Assembly (NCBI RefSeq): GCF_017873415.1
Contig: NZ_JAGGKD010000002.1
Coordinates: 62,001-126,000, forward strand
Direction of reading: 5' to 3'
DNA from: Methanolobus bombayensis
Lineage (GTDB): Archaea; Halobacteriota; Methanosarcinia; Methanosarcinales; Methanosarcinaceae
Length of the DNA stretch: 64,000 nucleotides
In this document: piece by piece, positions 38,672-47,440 of the stretch
Layout of the letters: each line of letters starts with the position of its first letter
How positions within the stretch are numbered: position 1 is the first letter of the stretch
The notes under the pieces: model-generated
Databases searched by the model: none
Told to the model about the DNA's origin: nothing
The model's input: only the letters and a program-made list of their open reading frames with translations
Position numbers and translations under genes: made by a program

Positions 38672-40093
38672 ATGGCAGAAAAAGTGATAAAGAGCACTGG
38701 CCTGTACTCAGAATATACCCGTAAGGGTGGTGCAGCTCCAACCGCAACCCACTACTGTCCCGGATGTGGACATGGTGTTATCCACAAGCTTATCGGTGAG
38801 GCAATGCACGATCTTGAAATACAGGACCGCAGTGTCATGATAAGTCCTGTAGGTTGTGCTGTTTTTGCTTACTACTACTTTGATTGCGGAAACATCCAGG
38901 TAGCACACGGACGTGCTCCGGCTGTTGGAACAGGTGTTTCAAGGGCTCAGGATGATTCAGTAGTTATTGCTTACCAGGGAGACGGTGACCTCGCATCAAT
39001 CGGTCTGAACGAGACAATCCAGGCAGCTAACCGTGGTGAGAAAATGGCAGTATTCTTTGTCAACAACACGGTTTACGGTATGACCGGAGGACAGATGGCA
39101 CCGACAACTCTCATTGGAGAGAAGACCGTAACCTGTCCTGAAGGAAGAGATCCAGGATTTGCAGGTTATCCGTTGCACATGTGTGAGCTTCTTGACAACC
39201 TGAAGGCTCCGGTTTTCATTGAAAGGGTTTCAATTTCCGATATTTCACACATCAGAAAGGCACGCAGGGCGATTCGCAAGGCTCTTGAGATACAGCGTGA
39301 CGGTAAAGGATATGCATTTGTGGAGATTCTTTCCACCTGCCCGACAAATCTCAGACAGAACTCCGAGCAGAGTACTGCTTTTGTCAATGAGCAGATGGAA
39401 AAGGAATTCCCGCTTGGAAATTACAGGGACCTTACAGATGAGACCGAATCACTTTGCAGAGGTGACAGTGTATTTGACAGAAAGTCAATTGATGACCTCT
39501 TCAACCTTGAGACTGAATCCTCACCTGACGCAAAACTTGATCCTTCATTCCCTGAAGTTCAGATAAAGGCAGCAGGTTTCGGTGGACAGGGTGTCCTTAG
39601 TATGGGACTGACCCTTGCACACGCTGGTTGTGATGCACAGCGCTTTGTTTCATGGTATCCATCATATGGTCCTGAGCAGCGTGGTGGAACTTCCAACTGT
39701 TCAGTTGTCGTATCAGGCGAATCCATTGGTTCTCCGGTAGTCTATACACCTGATGTCCTTGTGGCAATGAACCGTCCTTCACTGGAAAAGTTTGCTAATG
39801 ATGTCAGGGAAGGAGGATACGTACTCTATGATTCAACAATAGGAGAATGTGATATTCCGGAAGGTGTCAAAGGCATAGCTGTTCCTGCTGTAAAGATTGC
39901 AGGTGATGCAGGTTCTGAAAAGGCTGCAAACACCGTAATGTTGGGAGTTATCATGGCACTTGGTATTACAGGACTTGAAGAGGAGCATTTCAAGTCAGCG
40001 CTTGCAGAGACTTTTGCAAAGAAACCAAAGCTCATTCCTCTGAATCATGCAGTTCTTGAAGCGGCTGCTGAATGGGCAAAAGAGAATATCTGA
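38672..40093 (+). CDS. vorA: 2-ketoisovalerate:ferredoxin oxidoreductase, fused beta and gamma subunits
   Basis: A 473-residue fusion. Residues about 1-250 form the thiamine-diphosphate-binding beta subunit with HYCPGCGHG, the [12 protein letters not shown] magnesium/TPP motif and [11 protein letters not shown]. Residues about 285-470 are the gamma domain with [13 protein letters not shown] and [13 protein letters not shown]. The same fusion occurs in Methanothermobacter VOR. A hairpin-plus-T-tract terminator follows at 40130, closing the regulator-synthetase-VOR cluster. Confidence 0.9.
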   Translation: MAEKVIKSTGLYSEYTRKGGAAPTATHYCPGCGHGVIHKLIGEAMHDLEIQDRSVMISPVGCAVFAYYYFDCGNIQVAHGRAPAVGTGVSRAQDDSVVIAYQGDGDLASIGLNETIQAANRGEKMAVFFVNNTVYGMTGGQMAPTTLIGEKTVTCPEGRDPGFAGYPLHMCELLDNLKAPVFIERVSISDISHIRKARRAIRKALEIQRDGKGYAFVEILSTCPTNLRQNSEQSTAFVNEQMEKEFPLGNYRDLTDETESLCRGDSVFDRKSIDDLFNLETESSPDAKLDPSFPEVQIKAAGFGGQGVLSMGLTLAHAGCDAQRFVSWYPSYGPEQRGGTSNCSVVVSGESIGSPVVYTPDVLVAMNRPSLEKFANDVREGGYVLYDSTIGECDIPEGVKGIAVPAVKIAGDAGSEKAANTVMLGVIMALGITGLEEEHFKSALAETFAKKPKLIPLNHAVLEAAAEWAKENI

Positions 40094-40129
40094 TTTATTA
40101 AAGTCTTAAATTTAAAGATCAAAAAATTA

Positions 40130-40164
40130 AACAGGTAGTTTTCGCCTGTTACTTTTCTTTTTTT
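40130..40164 (+). terminator. Hairpin and T-tract after the vor operon
   Basis: AACAGG (40130-40135) pairs with CCTGTT (40145-40150), followed within two bases by a tract of TTTTCTTTTTTT. It lies 37 bp after the vorA stop and before the thioredoxin-like gene. Confidence 0.6.
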
Positions 40165-40218
40165 GAAGATAAGTTTTTAATAGCTGAAAGCCCCCTTTTA
40201 TTATGGGAGAGGATAAAA

Positions 40219-40611
40219 ATGGCTGAAAGCAACATTTTAGAAGCTAATGATTCCAACTGGGAAGAGCTAATTGAAAATCAGGAAAAACCAATGGTTGTAA
40301 TGTTCTATCTGCCAACCTGTGTTCATTGTAAGGAGATTGAACCATATTTTAAGGACTACTCAATTGAGTTCCACAAGTCATGCACTTTTGTAATGATGAA
40401 CGGACTTGACAGTCCAATGACTGCAAGAAAATATGGTGTGCGTGGAACACCAACTTTTAAGTTCTTCTGCAAGGGCAATGCCATTAAGGAAGAAGTTGGT
40501 CTTGTTTACCCTTCAATTCTCAGGAAATCAATTGAAGAACTCATAAGACACGGTGATGAATGTGTGCTACACACATCCCCGATGCCAGACGAGGTTTCAC
40601 CATATGAGTAA
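40219..40611 (+). CDS. Thioredoxin-fold protein with a CVHC active site
   Basis: A 130-residue single-domain thioredoxin-like protein. The active-site motif is YLPTCVHCKEIEPYF (CxxC at about 34-37), and the conserved cis-proline segment is VRGTPTFKFF. The middle residues Val-His differ from the Gly-Pro of classical thioredoxin, resembling DsbA/PDI-like pairs and suggesting a more oxidising potential. There is no signal peptide, so it is cytosolic. It is convergent with the phosphoglycerate mutase gene. Confidence 0.87.
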   Translation: MAESNILEANDSNWEELIENQEKPMVVMFYLPTCVHCKEIEPYFKDYSIEFHKSCTFVMMNGLDSPMTARKYGVRGTPTFKFFCKGNAIKEEVGLVYPSILRKSIEELIRHGDECVLHTSPMPDEVSPYE

Positions 40612-40621
40612 AAGAATAATA

Positions 40622-40648
40622 GATGAATAAGTTTCACTTTTATTCATC
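40622..40648. terminator. Bidirectional hairpin between convergent genes
   Basis: GATGAATAA (40622-40630) and TTATTCATC (40640-40648) are perfect 9-bp arms with a nine-base loop. The structure covers the end of the phosphoglycerate mutase gene and lies 11 bp after the thioredoxin-like gene, so it could terminate both. Confidence 0.5.
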
Positions 40649-41305
40649 CTTAATGAATTCACCGTTCTCAAACCGGTAATATAGTGGTTTCCCCGTTGCA
40701 AGTTCCAGTTTTGGTATATCCTCGTCACTGATATTATCAATGAACTTTATCATAGAGCGCAGGCTGTTGCCGTGTGCTGAAACTATTACATTTTTTCCGT
40801 TTTCAAGTTGTGGAACTATTTTTTCTTTAAAATAAGGTATTGTGCGCTCATAAGTATCCTTGAGACTTTCACCACCGGGTGGTTGCACATCGTAACTTCT
40901 TCTCCAGATGAATACCTGTTCCTCACCAAACTTTTCCTTTGCTTCCTGTTTGTTCTGTCCCTGCAGATTTCCGTAATATCTTTCATTCAGTGCATCATTT
41001 GAAAAGACAGGAATTTCATTTTCCTCGAATCTGACCGGATGCAGTGACCATTCATTTCTCTTCTTACTTTCATGCAGGAAAATACCACTTTTCTTCTGCT
41101 TTGCAAGTATTAGAAAAAGAGTCTCCTGCGCCCTTATGAGTTTGGATGTGAATGCAACATCTATCTCTACATTCTCAAGTTCGGTGGCACAATCCATTGC
41201 TTCCTTTATCCCTTTTTCACTAAGTGGTACATCAACCCACCCTGTGAACCTGTTCTCAAGGTTCCATATGGATTGTCCGTGTCTTAACAGTATCAGATAA
41301 TTCAT
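40640..41305 (-). CDS. gpmA: 2,3-bisphosphoglycerate-dependent phosphoglycerate mutase
   Basis: About 221 residues of the histidine phosphatase superfamily. The catalytic RHGQS, the WNLENRFTGWVDVPLSEKG stretch, RRSYDVQPPGGESLKD and VSAHGNSLRSMIKF are all typical of GpmA. It interconverts 2- and 3-phosphoglycerate in glycolysis and gluconeogenesis. Most archaea rely on the cofactor-independent enzyme, so this bacterial-type mutase was probably gained by transfer. The frame opens at 41329, but the ATG at 41305 (MNYLILLRHG) matches the family start. Confidence 0.92.
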   Translation of the reverse strand: MNYLILLRHGQSIWNLENRFTGWVDVPLSEKGIKEAMDCATELENVEIDVAFTSKLIRAQETLFLILAKQKKSGIFLHESKKRNEWSLHPVRFEENEIPVFSNDALNERYYGNLQGQNKQEAKEKFGEEQVFIWRRSYDVQPPGGESLKDTYERTIPYFKEKIVPQLENGKNVIVSAHGNSLRSMIKFIDNISDEDIPKLELATGKPLYYRFENGEFIKDE

Positions 41306-41420
41306 CGAATCATTCCCGTTCATTCCCATAAACCGAATAGTATTTTGTAGCCTGCATATTAAAAGCTTAAGGTTCTAAGGTAATATTCATAAATGTACCC
41401 GGACATCTATTGTTCCAGTT

Positions 41421-42323
41421 ATGAACTCAGAGGACACAATTCAGGCATCGGATTTCCTGCCACTGGTCCAGCCACCCCGGAAAGATGAAAACAGTGACAG
41501 TCTTTGTTTTGCATTCAGAAACCGCAAATTATTGCTTATCTATGATGAAGGTGGTTACAGATTACCATTCCTGTCTGAAGTGGAGGGACTTGATTTTTCA
41601 GGTATAAGGACTCAGTATCTGGGAGAACTCAGGGATACTTCCTGTTATTCCATGGAACTTGACAGTTCAAAATGTCCTGATGAGATAGTATCAGGTGATC
41701 CTTTCAAGTCATCTTCCACAGATGTATGTAGTATCAGTGAAAAAATTTGTTTTGCAGGTCTCAGGGAACTTCATGGAATTCTTGAAGAAAACCTCAGTGC
41801 GCTTGCAGGAAAAGCTGTTCACGTAATGGAATGGGATAAAAATACTATTTATTGCGGCAGATGTGGCAGTGAAACATACCTTAAAGAAAAAGAGAGAGCA
41901 AAACATTGCCAAGAATGTGGTTTTACAGTTTTCCCTAAAATATCACCGGCAATAATAGTATTAATTGAAAAAGAAGACAAACTCTTGCTTGCACGTTCTC
42001 CTCATTTCCCCAAAGGAAGATACAGTATCATTGCAGGATTTGTAGAACCCGGGGAGTCAATAGAGCAGGCTGTTGTAAGGGAAGTAATGGAAGAAGTAGG
42101 TATCAATATCAAGAACGTCAAATACTTTGGAAGCCAGCCTTGGCCTTTCCCGGATTCGCTTATGATAGGGTTCACTGCTGAACATGCAGAAGGTGACATT
42201 CAGATAGATGGCGTTGAAATAGAAGACGCAGGGTGGTATACTAAAGATGAGATTCCAAATATTCCAGGAACTCATAGCATATCAGGACAACTGATACAAC
42301 ATTTCATCAGCAGGCACTCCTGA
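41421..42323 (+). CDS. nudC: NADH pyrophosphatase NudC
   Basis: A 300-residue Nudix hydrolase with the NudC architecture: N-terminal domain, a zinc ribbon CGRCGSETYLKEK then CQECG (about 151-175), and the Nudix box GFVEPGESIEQAVVREVMEE (about 212-231, with EVG following). The diagnostic SQPWPFPDSLM motif follows. It cleaves NAD(H) to NMN(H) and AMP, and family members remove NAD caps from RNA. It stands alone, divergent from the phosphoglycerate mutase gene. Confidence 0.93.
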   Translation: MNSEDTIQASDFLPLVQPPRKDENSDSLCFAFRNRKLLLIYDEGGYRLPFLSEVEGLDFSGIRTQYLGELRDTSCYSMELDSSKCPDEIVSGDPFKSSSTDVCSISEKICFAGLRELHGILEENLSALAGKAVHVMEWDKNTIYCGRCGSETYLKEKERAKHCQECGFTVFPKISPAIIVLIEKEDKLLLARSPHFPKGRYSIIAGFVEPGESIEQAVVREVMEEVGINIKNVKYFGSQPWPFPDSLMIGFTAEHAEGDIQIDGVEIEDAGWYTKDEIPNIPGTHSISGQLIQHFISRHS

Positions 42324-42470
42324 TAGTTTAATTTTAATTTTAATTTTACTTTCCTTTTTTGTTTGGCATTTGTTATTTTTAAATGCACAAGATTTATACA
42401 GTCGCACAGCAAATAATACTCAGGACTTTATTTTTCAAACTTAATAGAAAAACATGAGGACGGCGTTAGG

Positions 42471-44438
42471 ATGTCATTTTACAGACAAATCTATATCATT
42501 TTCATATTAGTAGCCAGTTTGACATTTGTGCAAACATGCGCAGCATTAACATATTCAGGTGGTGGTGAATGGAATTATTCTGAAGAGATTATCATTAAGG
42601 AGAACTCAGGAAGCAGTCTTACAAATTATCAGATTCCTATAGTTCTGAATAATTCTAACTTTGATTTTTCACTTGCTCAATCTGAGGGACAGGACATTCG
42701 TTTTACATCCGGTGATTCACAACTTAAACACTGGGTCGAGGAGTGGAGTTCTGGAAAAGAGACAGCAACCTTATGGGTGAAAGTACCTTCGATTCCTGCC
42801 AATAGTAACACTAAAATCATAATGCATTATGGAAATCCCGAAGCTAGCGAGATTGCAAGTGGCCCGGGAACCTTTGAGTTCTTTGATTCGTTCAGCGGAA
42901 GTACTTTCAGTAATTGGGAATCATTTACAACCGGTGGTGGTGAGCAGGAAGTTTCCAGTGGAGTGTGTAAACTCATAGTTCCAAAGTTCCATCCGGAGGA
43001 TGTTTCAAGTCTTAAATCCAAGGATGAATTTTTAATAAATTCCATGTTCGTAGTAAAAAGGTCAAAAACAACTACCGGAGAAGATAGCAGAGGCCCTGTT
43101 ATAACTCAGGGATTTGTTGATCCTCAGAAGGAAACTAAAAATCAGATACTTGCTGTATCAGAGCTTGAAAATGAAACAAAGGTAAGCTGGACCATTAAAA
43201 ATGATAAGGAAGATGTACGCTATTATCCTTCTGATTTGACAGATATTGACGAGATCGAAGGTGACTGGTACACCATTGGAGTTACCTGGTACATGGATGA
43301 TGAACTTGGAAACCTTGCCTGGTATAAGGATGGCGTCAGGGACAGTAAAATGGATATTGTGTCAACTGAAGAGTACAATTATGTTCCTGTTGAGGATATG
43401 AAAGTATACATATCTGCGAATTCATACTCTGACGCTTCAGATAATACCGGCTATGTATCTATAGACTATGCCTATGTACGTAATTTTGTTCCTGAAGAAC
43501 CTACTGTAAGCTTTGAAAGTTCAGTGCAGGAACAGGAAGTTACCGCAGAAGCTCCTGTCAGAATTAACATAACTCCTGCAAGTGGTATCATGACCGCAAT
43601 ACGCATCTTCAATACTAGTGATTATGACGAGGATGCCATTGTTGAACTGAAAGAAAGCGGACTTAACACAATCATGGTTCTGACAAACGAGTATAACATC
43701 TGGAACCTTGAGAGATTCGTTAAGACAGCACACGACCATGATATGCAGGTCTATGCAATGATATTCAACGATCCGAACAGTGACACTAATGAGGATAACT
43801 CTGTTTACGTGAAGAATGTGCTTGAAGAGGTAATCGACTACAACAGCAAATCACTTTCAGCATTTGACGGTGTTGATATTGCTCTTGATCCATGCACTGA
43901 TGACCTTGATAATGCGTGTGCTTTAAATCTTCTTCTGCTTGAAGATACCAGGGAAATAACAGGTAATGAACTTGCAATTGCAGTTGATATTCCTACATCT
44001 TATACTCTGTCTGACATTTCAGGAGTTTCGGAAACAGCCGATCTGATAATCCTTCAGACATACGAACTCGGAGAAACAAATCCGCAAACAAGGACAGATA
44101 TCATTGATTCTGTAGCATCCAGAATGGGTGAAATAAGGGCATCAGAAGGAAAAGCACTTATCGGCATTTCAGTAAATGAGGATTTCCTGACAGATGCTGA
44201 TGTGCAGAGTCTTCTTTCTGAGCTTGAGGATTATTATGCAGATGACAGTGCATTTGTGGGAACATCAATTGCTGTTTACGAAGAATATGATGCTTATGCA
44301 AGCATTCAGGACACTGCAGAAGAAACTGAAAGTGACGGCAGCAGTATTCCGGGATTCTCAGCAACATTGGCAATAGCCGGAATTGTCGGTGTATTGGTAG
44401 TTTCCTATATTCAAAAAAGAAGGATAAAAGAAAAGTGA
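42471..44438 (+). CDS. Surface protein with DUF2341 and a PGF-CTERM anchor
   Basis: A 655-residue exported protein: signal peptide (about 1-25), a DUF2341 domain (about 30-125), a concanavalin/LamG-like beta domain (about 135-345), and a region (about 360-610) with alternating strands and helices that resembles a TIM-barrel, glycosidase-like fold. The terminus has SIPGFSATLAIAGIVGVL, a hydrophobic helix and KRRIKEK, which is the PGF-CTERM sorting signal cut by archaeosortase-type enzymes and replaced by a lipid anchor. A role in binding or degrading extracellular polysaccharide is inferred. No archaeosortase is in the window. Confidence 0.83.
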   Translation: MSFYRQIYIIFILVASLTFVQTCAALTYSGGGEWNYSEEIIIKENSGSSLTNYQIPIVLNNSNFDFSLAQSEGQDIRFTSGDSQLKHWVEEWSSGKETATLWVKVPSIPANSNTKIIMHYGNPEASEIASGPGTFEFFDSFSGSTFSNWESFTTGGGEQEVSSGVCKLIVPKFHPEDVSSLKSKDEFLINSMFVVKRSKTTTGEDSRGPVITQGFVDPQKETKNQILAVSELENETKVSWTIKNDKEDVRYYPSDLTDIDEIEGDWYTIGVTWYMDDELGNLAWYKDGVRDSKMDIVSTEEYNYVPVEDMKVYISANSYSDASDNTGYVSIDYAYVRNFVPEEPTVSFESSVQEQEVTAEAPVRINITPASGIMTAIRIFNTSDYDEDAIVELKESGLNTIMVLTNEYNIWNLERFVKTAHDHDMQVYAMIFNDPNSDTNEDNSVYVKNVLEEVIDYNSKSLSAFDGVDIALDPCTDDLDNACALNLLLLEDTREITGNELAIAVDIPTSYTLSDISGVSETADLIILQTYELGETNPQTRTDIIDSVASRMGEIRASEGKALIGISVNEDFLTDADVQSLLSELEDYYADDSAFVGTSIAVYEEYDAYASIQDTAEETESDGSSIPGFSATLAIAGIVGVLVVSYIQKRRIKEK

Positions 44439-44481
44439 TGTGAGAACACATCATTTTCCTTTTTAATTTTTTTTAAATTTT
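44436..44481 (+). terminator. Intrinsic-type terminator after the DUF2341 gene
   Basis: TGATGTG (44436-44442) pairs with CACATCA (44447-44453) across an AGAA loop and is followed by TTTTCCTTTTTAATTTTTTTT. The stem begins inside the stop codon of the surface-protein gene. T-rich sequence continues to about 44505, before the end of the convergent acyl-CoA synthetase gene. Confidence 0.65.
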
Positions 44482-44513
44482 ATTTTTGTTCTTATTTTTT
44501 TCCGATTATCCGG

Positions 44514-46160
44514 TCACTGGTCGTTTTTCTGTTCAAGAAGTTCCACAGCAAGATCCCTTAGTTTGAACTTCTGGATCTTTCCGCTTGCTGTGAGTGGATA
44601 GTCTTCCACGAAGAAAACATGCTTTGGGACCTTGTAGCGTGCTATTCTTGCAAGACCAAAGTCCCTGACATCTTCTTCTGTGATGTCTGAATCCTCGGCT
44701 TTGACTATAAAAGCCCCAACGATCTCACCATATTTCTCATCAGGTATACCGACAACCTGGGCATTCTTAACACCAGGCATGGTGAAAAGGAATTCTTCGA
44801 TCTCTCTTGGATAGATATTTTCTCCGCCACGAATGATCATATCCTTGATACGGCCTGTAATCTTGTAGTAACCTTCTTCATCAACAGTTGCAAGGTCACC
44901 ACTATGAAGCCATCCATCTTTATCGATTGCCTTTTCTGTCATTTCAGGCATTTTATAATATCCTTTCATGACATTGTAACCACGGCAGCAGATCTCTCCC
45001 TGTTCGTTCGGTTTTACGATCTCACCACTTTCCGGATCAACGATCTTAACTTCGATCTCTGGCATTGCAGTTCCAACAGTACTGACACGGCGCTCAATTG
45101 AGTCATCCGTACTTGTCTGGGTGAACACAGGTGATGCTTCTGTAAGTCCGTAGGCGATTGTAATATCCTTGCAATGCATATCATTGATGACGCGTTTCAT
45201 GGCTTCTATCGGACATGGTGAGCCTGCCATTATACCTGTTCTGAGTGATGAAAGATCGAACATCTTGAACATTGGGTGGCTGAACTCTGCAATGAACATT
45301 GTTGGCACGCCGTAAAGGGCTGTACATTTCTCTTTCTGTACTGCTGCAAGAACCATAAGTGGGTCGAAGAGCTCAAGCATAACAAGTGTACCACCATGTG
45401 TGAGAGTTGCAAGCACACCAAGCACTATTCCAAAACAATGGAACAGGGGCACCGGGAGACAAAGCCTGTCCTCTTCTGTGAATTTCTGTCTTTCACCGAT
45501 GTAATAACCGTTGTTAAGAATATTGTAGTGCGTCAGCATCACACCCTTTGGGAAACCTGTCGTACCGGAGGTGTATTGCATGTTAATGACATTATCCTTA
45601 TCAAGTGTCTTCATTATGTCCCGGATTTTTTGATCACTGCCGTGCTGTCCAAGGAGGAACAGTTCTCTGGTACTGTACATTCCACGATGTTTCTCCTGGC
45701 CAATGAAAATAACATTCTTCAGGTGTGGGAACTTTTCGCTTCTTAAGTTTCCACGGCTCTGGGTCTTTAGCTCAGGAACAAGCTCATAGATTGTCTCAAT
45801 GTAACTTACATCCCTGAACCCATCGATAATAGCAATAGCTTTCAGGTCAGCCTGTTTCATAACATACTCGACTTCATGGATCTTATATGCGGTATTCACA
45901 GTGACCAGTACGACACCAATCTTTGCAGTGGCAAACAGGAAGGTAAGCCAGTCGGGAACATTGGTAGCCCATATACCAACATTATCCCCTTTTTTTATTC
46001 CAAGTTCAAGCAGGCCTTTAGCCAGCATGTTAACTCGTTCATCAAATTCTTTATAGGTGAACCTCAGGTCCCTGTCAGGATAGACGACAAATTCCCTGTC
46101 TGGATCGTTCCTGACAGTATTCTCAAAAAAATCACCGATGGTCTCATTTGTAAATGGCAT
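44514..46160 (-). CDS. Acyl-CoA synthetase (AMP-forming, FadD-like)
   Basis: A 548-residue ligase. It has the P-loop [18 protein letters not shown], the adenylation motif [29 protein letters not shown], and the [15 protein letters not shown] hinge with terminal lysine in [14 protein letters not shown]. It would activate medium or long-chain fatty acids in the cytosol. A thioesterase gene is 18 bp upstream and an HTH-cupin regulator gene 16 bp before that; all three are probably one operon on the minus strand in the order regulator, thioesterase, ligase. Confidence 0.9.
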   Translation of the reverse strand: MPFTNETIGDFFENTVRNDPDREFVVYPDRDLRFTYKEFDERVNMLAKGLLELGIKKGDNVGIWATNVPDWLTFLFATAKIGVVLVTVNTAYKIHEVEYVMKQADLKAIAIIDGFRDVSYIETIYELVPELKTQSRGNLRSEKFPHLKNVIFIGQEKHRGMYSTRELFLLGQHGSDQKIRDIMKTLDKDNVINMQYTSGTTGFPKGVMLTHYNILNNGYYIGERQKFTEEDRLCLPVPLFHCFGIVLGVLATLTHGGTLVMLELFDPLMVLAAVQKEKCTALYGVPTMFIAEFSHPMFKMFDLSSLRTGIMAGSPCPIEAMKRVINDMHCKDITIAYGLTEASPVFTQTSTDDSIERRVSTVGTAMPEIEVKIVDPESGEIVKPNEQGEICCRGYNVMKGYYKMPEMTEKAIDKDGWLHSGDLATVDEEGYYKITGRIKDMIIRGGENIYPREIEEFLFTMPGVKNAQVVGIPDEKYGEIVGAFIVKAEDSDITEEDVRDFGLARIARYKVPKHVFFVEDYPLTASGKIQKFKLRDLAVELLEQKNDQ

Positions 46161-46178
46161 GATTAAATCTCCGGAATC

Positions 46179-46601
46179 TTATTTACAACTGTTATTTTCT
46201 TCCTGCAGGTGTTCTTCCAGTTGTTTCCTGATTTCATCAGGAATTGGCACAGACTTTTTGTTCATAAAATCATAATGCACAATTGTTGACCTGCCTACTG
46301 CTCCTTTTGTCCCGTTTTGCCATGCTTCCTGTGTAACTACGAAGGACGAGTTCCCTATCCTTGATATGTAGGTAATGATCTCAACATCGTATCCGTAGAA
46401 CATTTCACCTACATAGTCATATTCAGTCCTTGCCATGATGAGTTTCCAGTTCTCATAACTCAGATCAAGGTCAGGTGTAAACATTCTGAAAACCGGGTTT
46501 CTGGCCTGTTCGAACCAGATGGCAATCGCAATGTTGTTGGCGTGTTTCAGTCCGTCTATGTCGCCGAATCTTGGAGTAACAGTTGTTTTGAACATTTTCA
46601 T
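46179..46601 (-). CDS. Acyl-CoA thioesterase of the YbgC/4HBT hotdog family
   Basis: A 140-residue single hotdog domain. TPRFGDIDGLKHANNIAIAIWFEQAR (about 7-32) carries the aspartate and the histidine-asparagine of the 4-hydroxybenzoyl-CoA thioesterase family. It would hydrolyse acyl-CoA. Placing a ligase and a thioesterase in one operon suggests control of an acyl-CoA pool or an editing role. It is different from the PaaI-type protein at 28 kb. Confidence 0.88.
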   Translation of the reverse strand: MKMFKTTVTPRFGDIDGLKHANNIAIAIWFEQARNPVFRMFTPDLDLSYENWKLIMARTEYDYVGEMFYGYDVEIITYISRIGNSSFVVTQEAWQNGTKGAVGRSTIVHYDFMNKKSVPIPDEIRKQLEEHLQEENNSCK

Positions 46602-46617
46602 CTACTTCTGATCTTAA

Positions 46618-47193
46618 TTAATAAGGTGCATAAACCACTGCCAGTATCTTTGCATCTTCGCTTCCTGTTGCATGAACAAGATGCGGAACAACGGAATCGT
46701 AATATATGCTGTCACCGGTTGAAAGTGTGAAGCTGTCATTTCCGTAAAGTATCTCTATCTCGCCGCCGAGCACGTAAATGAATTCTTCTCCTTCATGGGA
46801 TGATTGCTTTGCCTCACCTGACCTGGGGTGGACATCTATGATGAAAGGTTCCATGTGTCTGTCAGCCTTGTCTTTAGCCAGTGAGAAAAAGTCCAGTGTG
46901 CTTTTTTCGCATGTGTCGCAGTTACCGGAGAATCTCACAACATTGTCAGATTCACCATTTTTAACAACTACCGGTCCTGTGTGTGGTGCATCGTCCAGGA
47001 ATGTTCCAAGACGAACTCCCAGAGCTCTTGCGATCTGCATGACCGGAGTAAGAGAAGGAACAAGCGCTCCGTTTTCGAGTTGCGTTATCAGTTCTGTGCT
47101 TGTATTACTGTTATTTGCAAGATCCTCCACAGACATTTTCTGCATTTCACGTATCTGGCGTATTTTGTCACCTAGTATGTTCTTATCTGCCAT
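46618..47193 (-). CDS. HTH-XRE/cupin transcriptional regulator
   Basis: A 191-residue regulator with an N-terminal XRE helix-turn-helix (about 8-62, [23 protein letters not shown]) and a C-terminal cupin (about 110-190; [34 protein letters not shown]). It is the paralogue of the regulator at 35.0 kb and likewise heads an acyl-CoA-synthetase gene set. A cysteine pair CDTC in the linker (about 93-96) is absent from the paralogue and could sense redox or metal. A GAGGAT ribosome site precedes the ATG. Confidence 0.9.
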   Translation of the reverse strand: MADKNILGDKIRQIREMQKMSVEDLANNSNTSTELITQLENGALVPSLTPVMQIARALGVRLGTFLDDAPHTGPVVVKNGESDNVVRFSGNCDTCEKSTLDFFSLAKDKADRHMEPFIIDVHPRSGEAKQSSHEGEEFIYVLGGEIEILYGNDSFTLSTGDSIYYDSVVPHLVHATGSEDAKILAVVYAPY

Positions 47194-47209
47194 CGTTAAT
47201 CCTCTTGTT

Positions 47210-47222
47210 TTTTGTCACAAAA
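47210..47222. promoter_or_regulatory. Palindrome just upstream of the second HTH-cupin regulator (candidate operator)
   Basis: TTTTGTCACAAAA has 6-bp perfect arms around a central C, ending 17 bp before the regulator's ATG. It overlaps the expected 5' end of the mRNA, consistent with autoregulation. It is not the same sequence as the palindrome upstream of the paralogue. Short, so chance occurrence is possible. Confidence 0.3.
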
Positions 47223-47377
47223 CGTGTTCTTAGGCTTATGGTATGCTCAGTTAAAAAAGTATTGATTTATCATGAACATTAGAACCGGAACAGTCTGCTT
47301 CTTTTTGCTTCCAGGATCCTAAATATATTATCTTAAATAATGTATAAGTTGTTTCAACAATTATTGAAATGGATATG

Positions 47378-47386
47378 TTTAAATAG
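47378..47386 (+). promoter_or_regulatory. TATA box of the hydantoinase-A gene
   Basis: TTTAAATAG lies about 55 bp before the ATG and would place the transcript start near 47410. An AGGTGAT ribosome site (47429-47435) is well placed before the ATG at 47441. A TTGTTTCAACAA palindrome at 47349-47360 is just upstream and could be a regulator site. Confidence 0.4.
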
Positions 47387-47440
47387 CTACGAACCAATCT
47401 ATAATTGTATTTCAATTTATTTCAAAACAGGTGATAAGAG

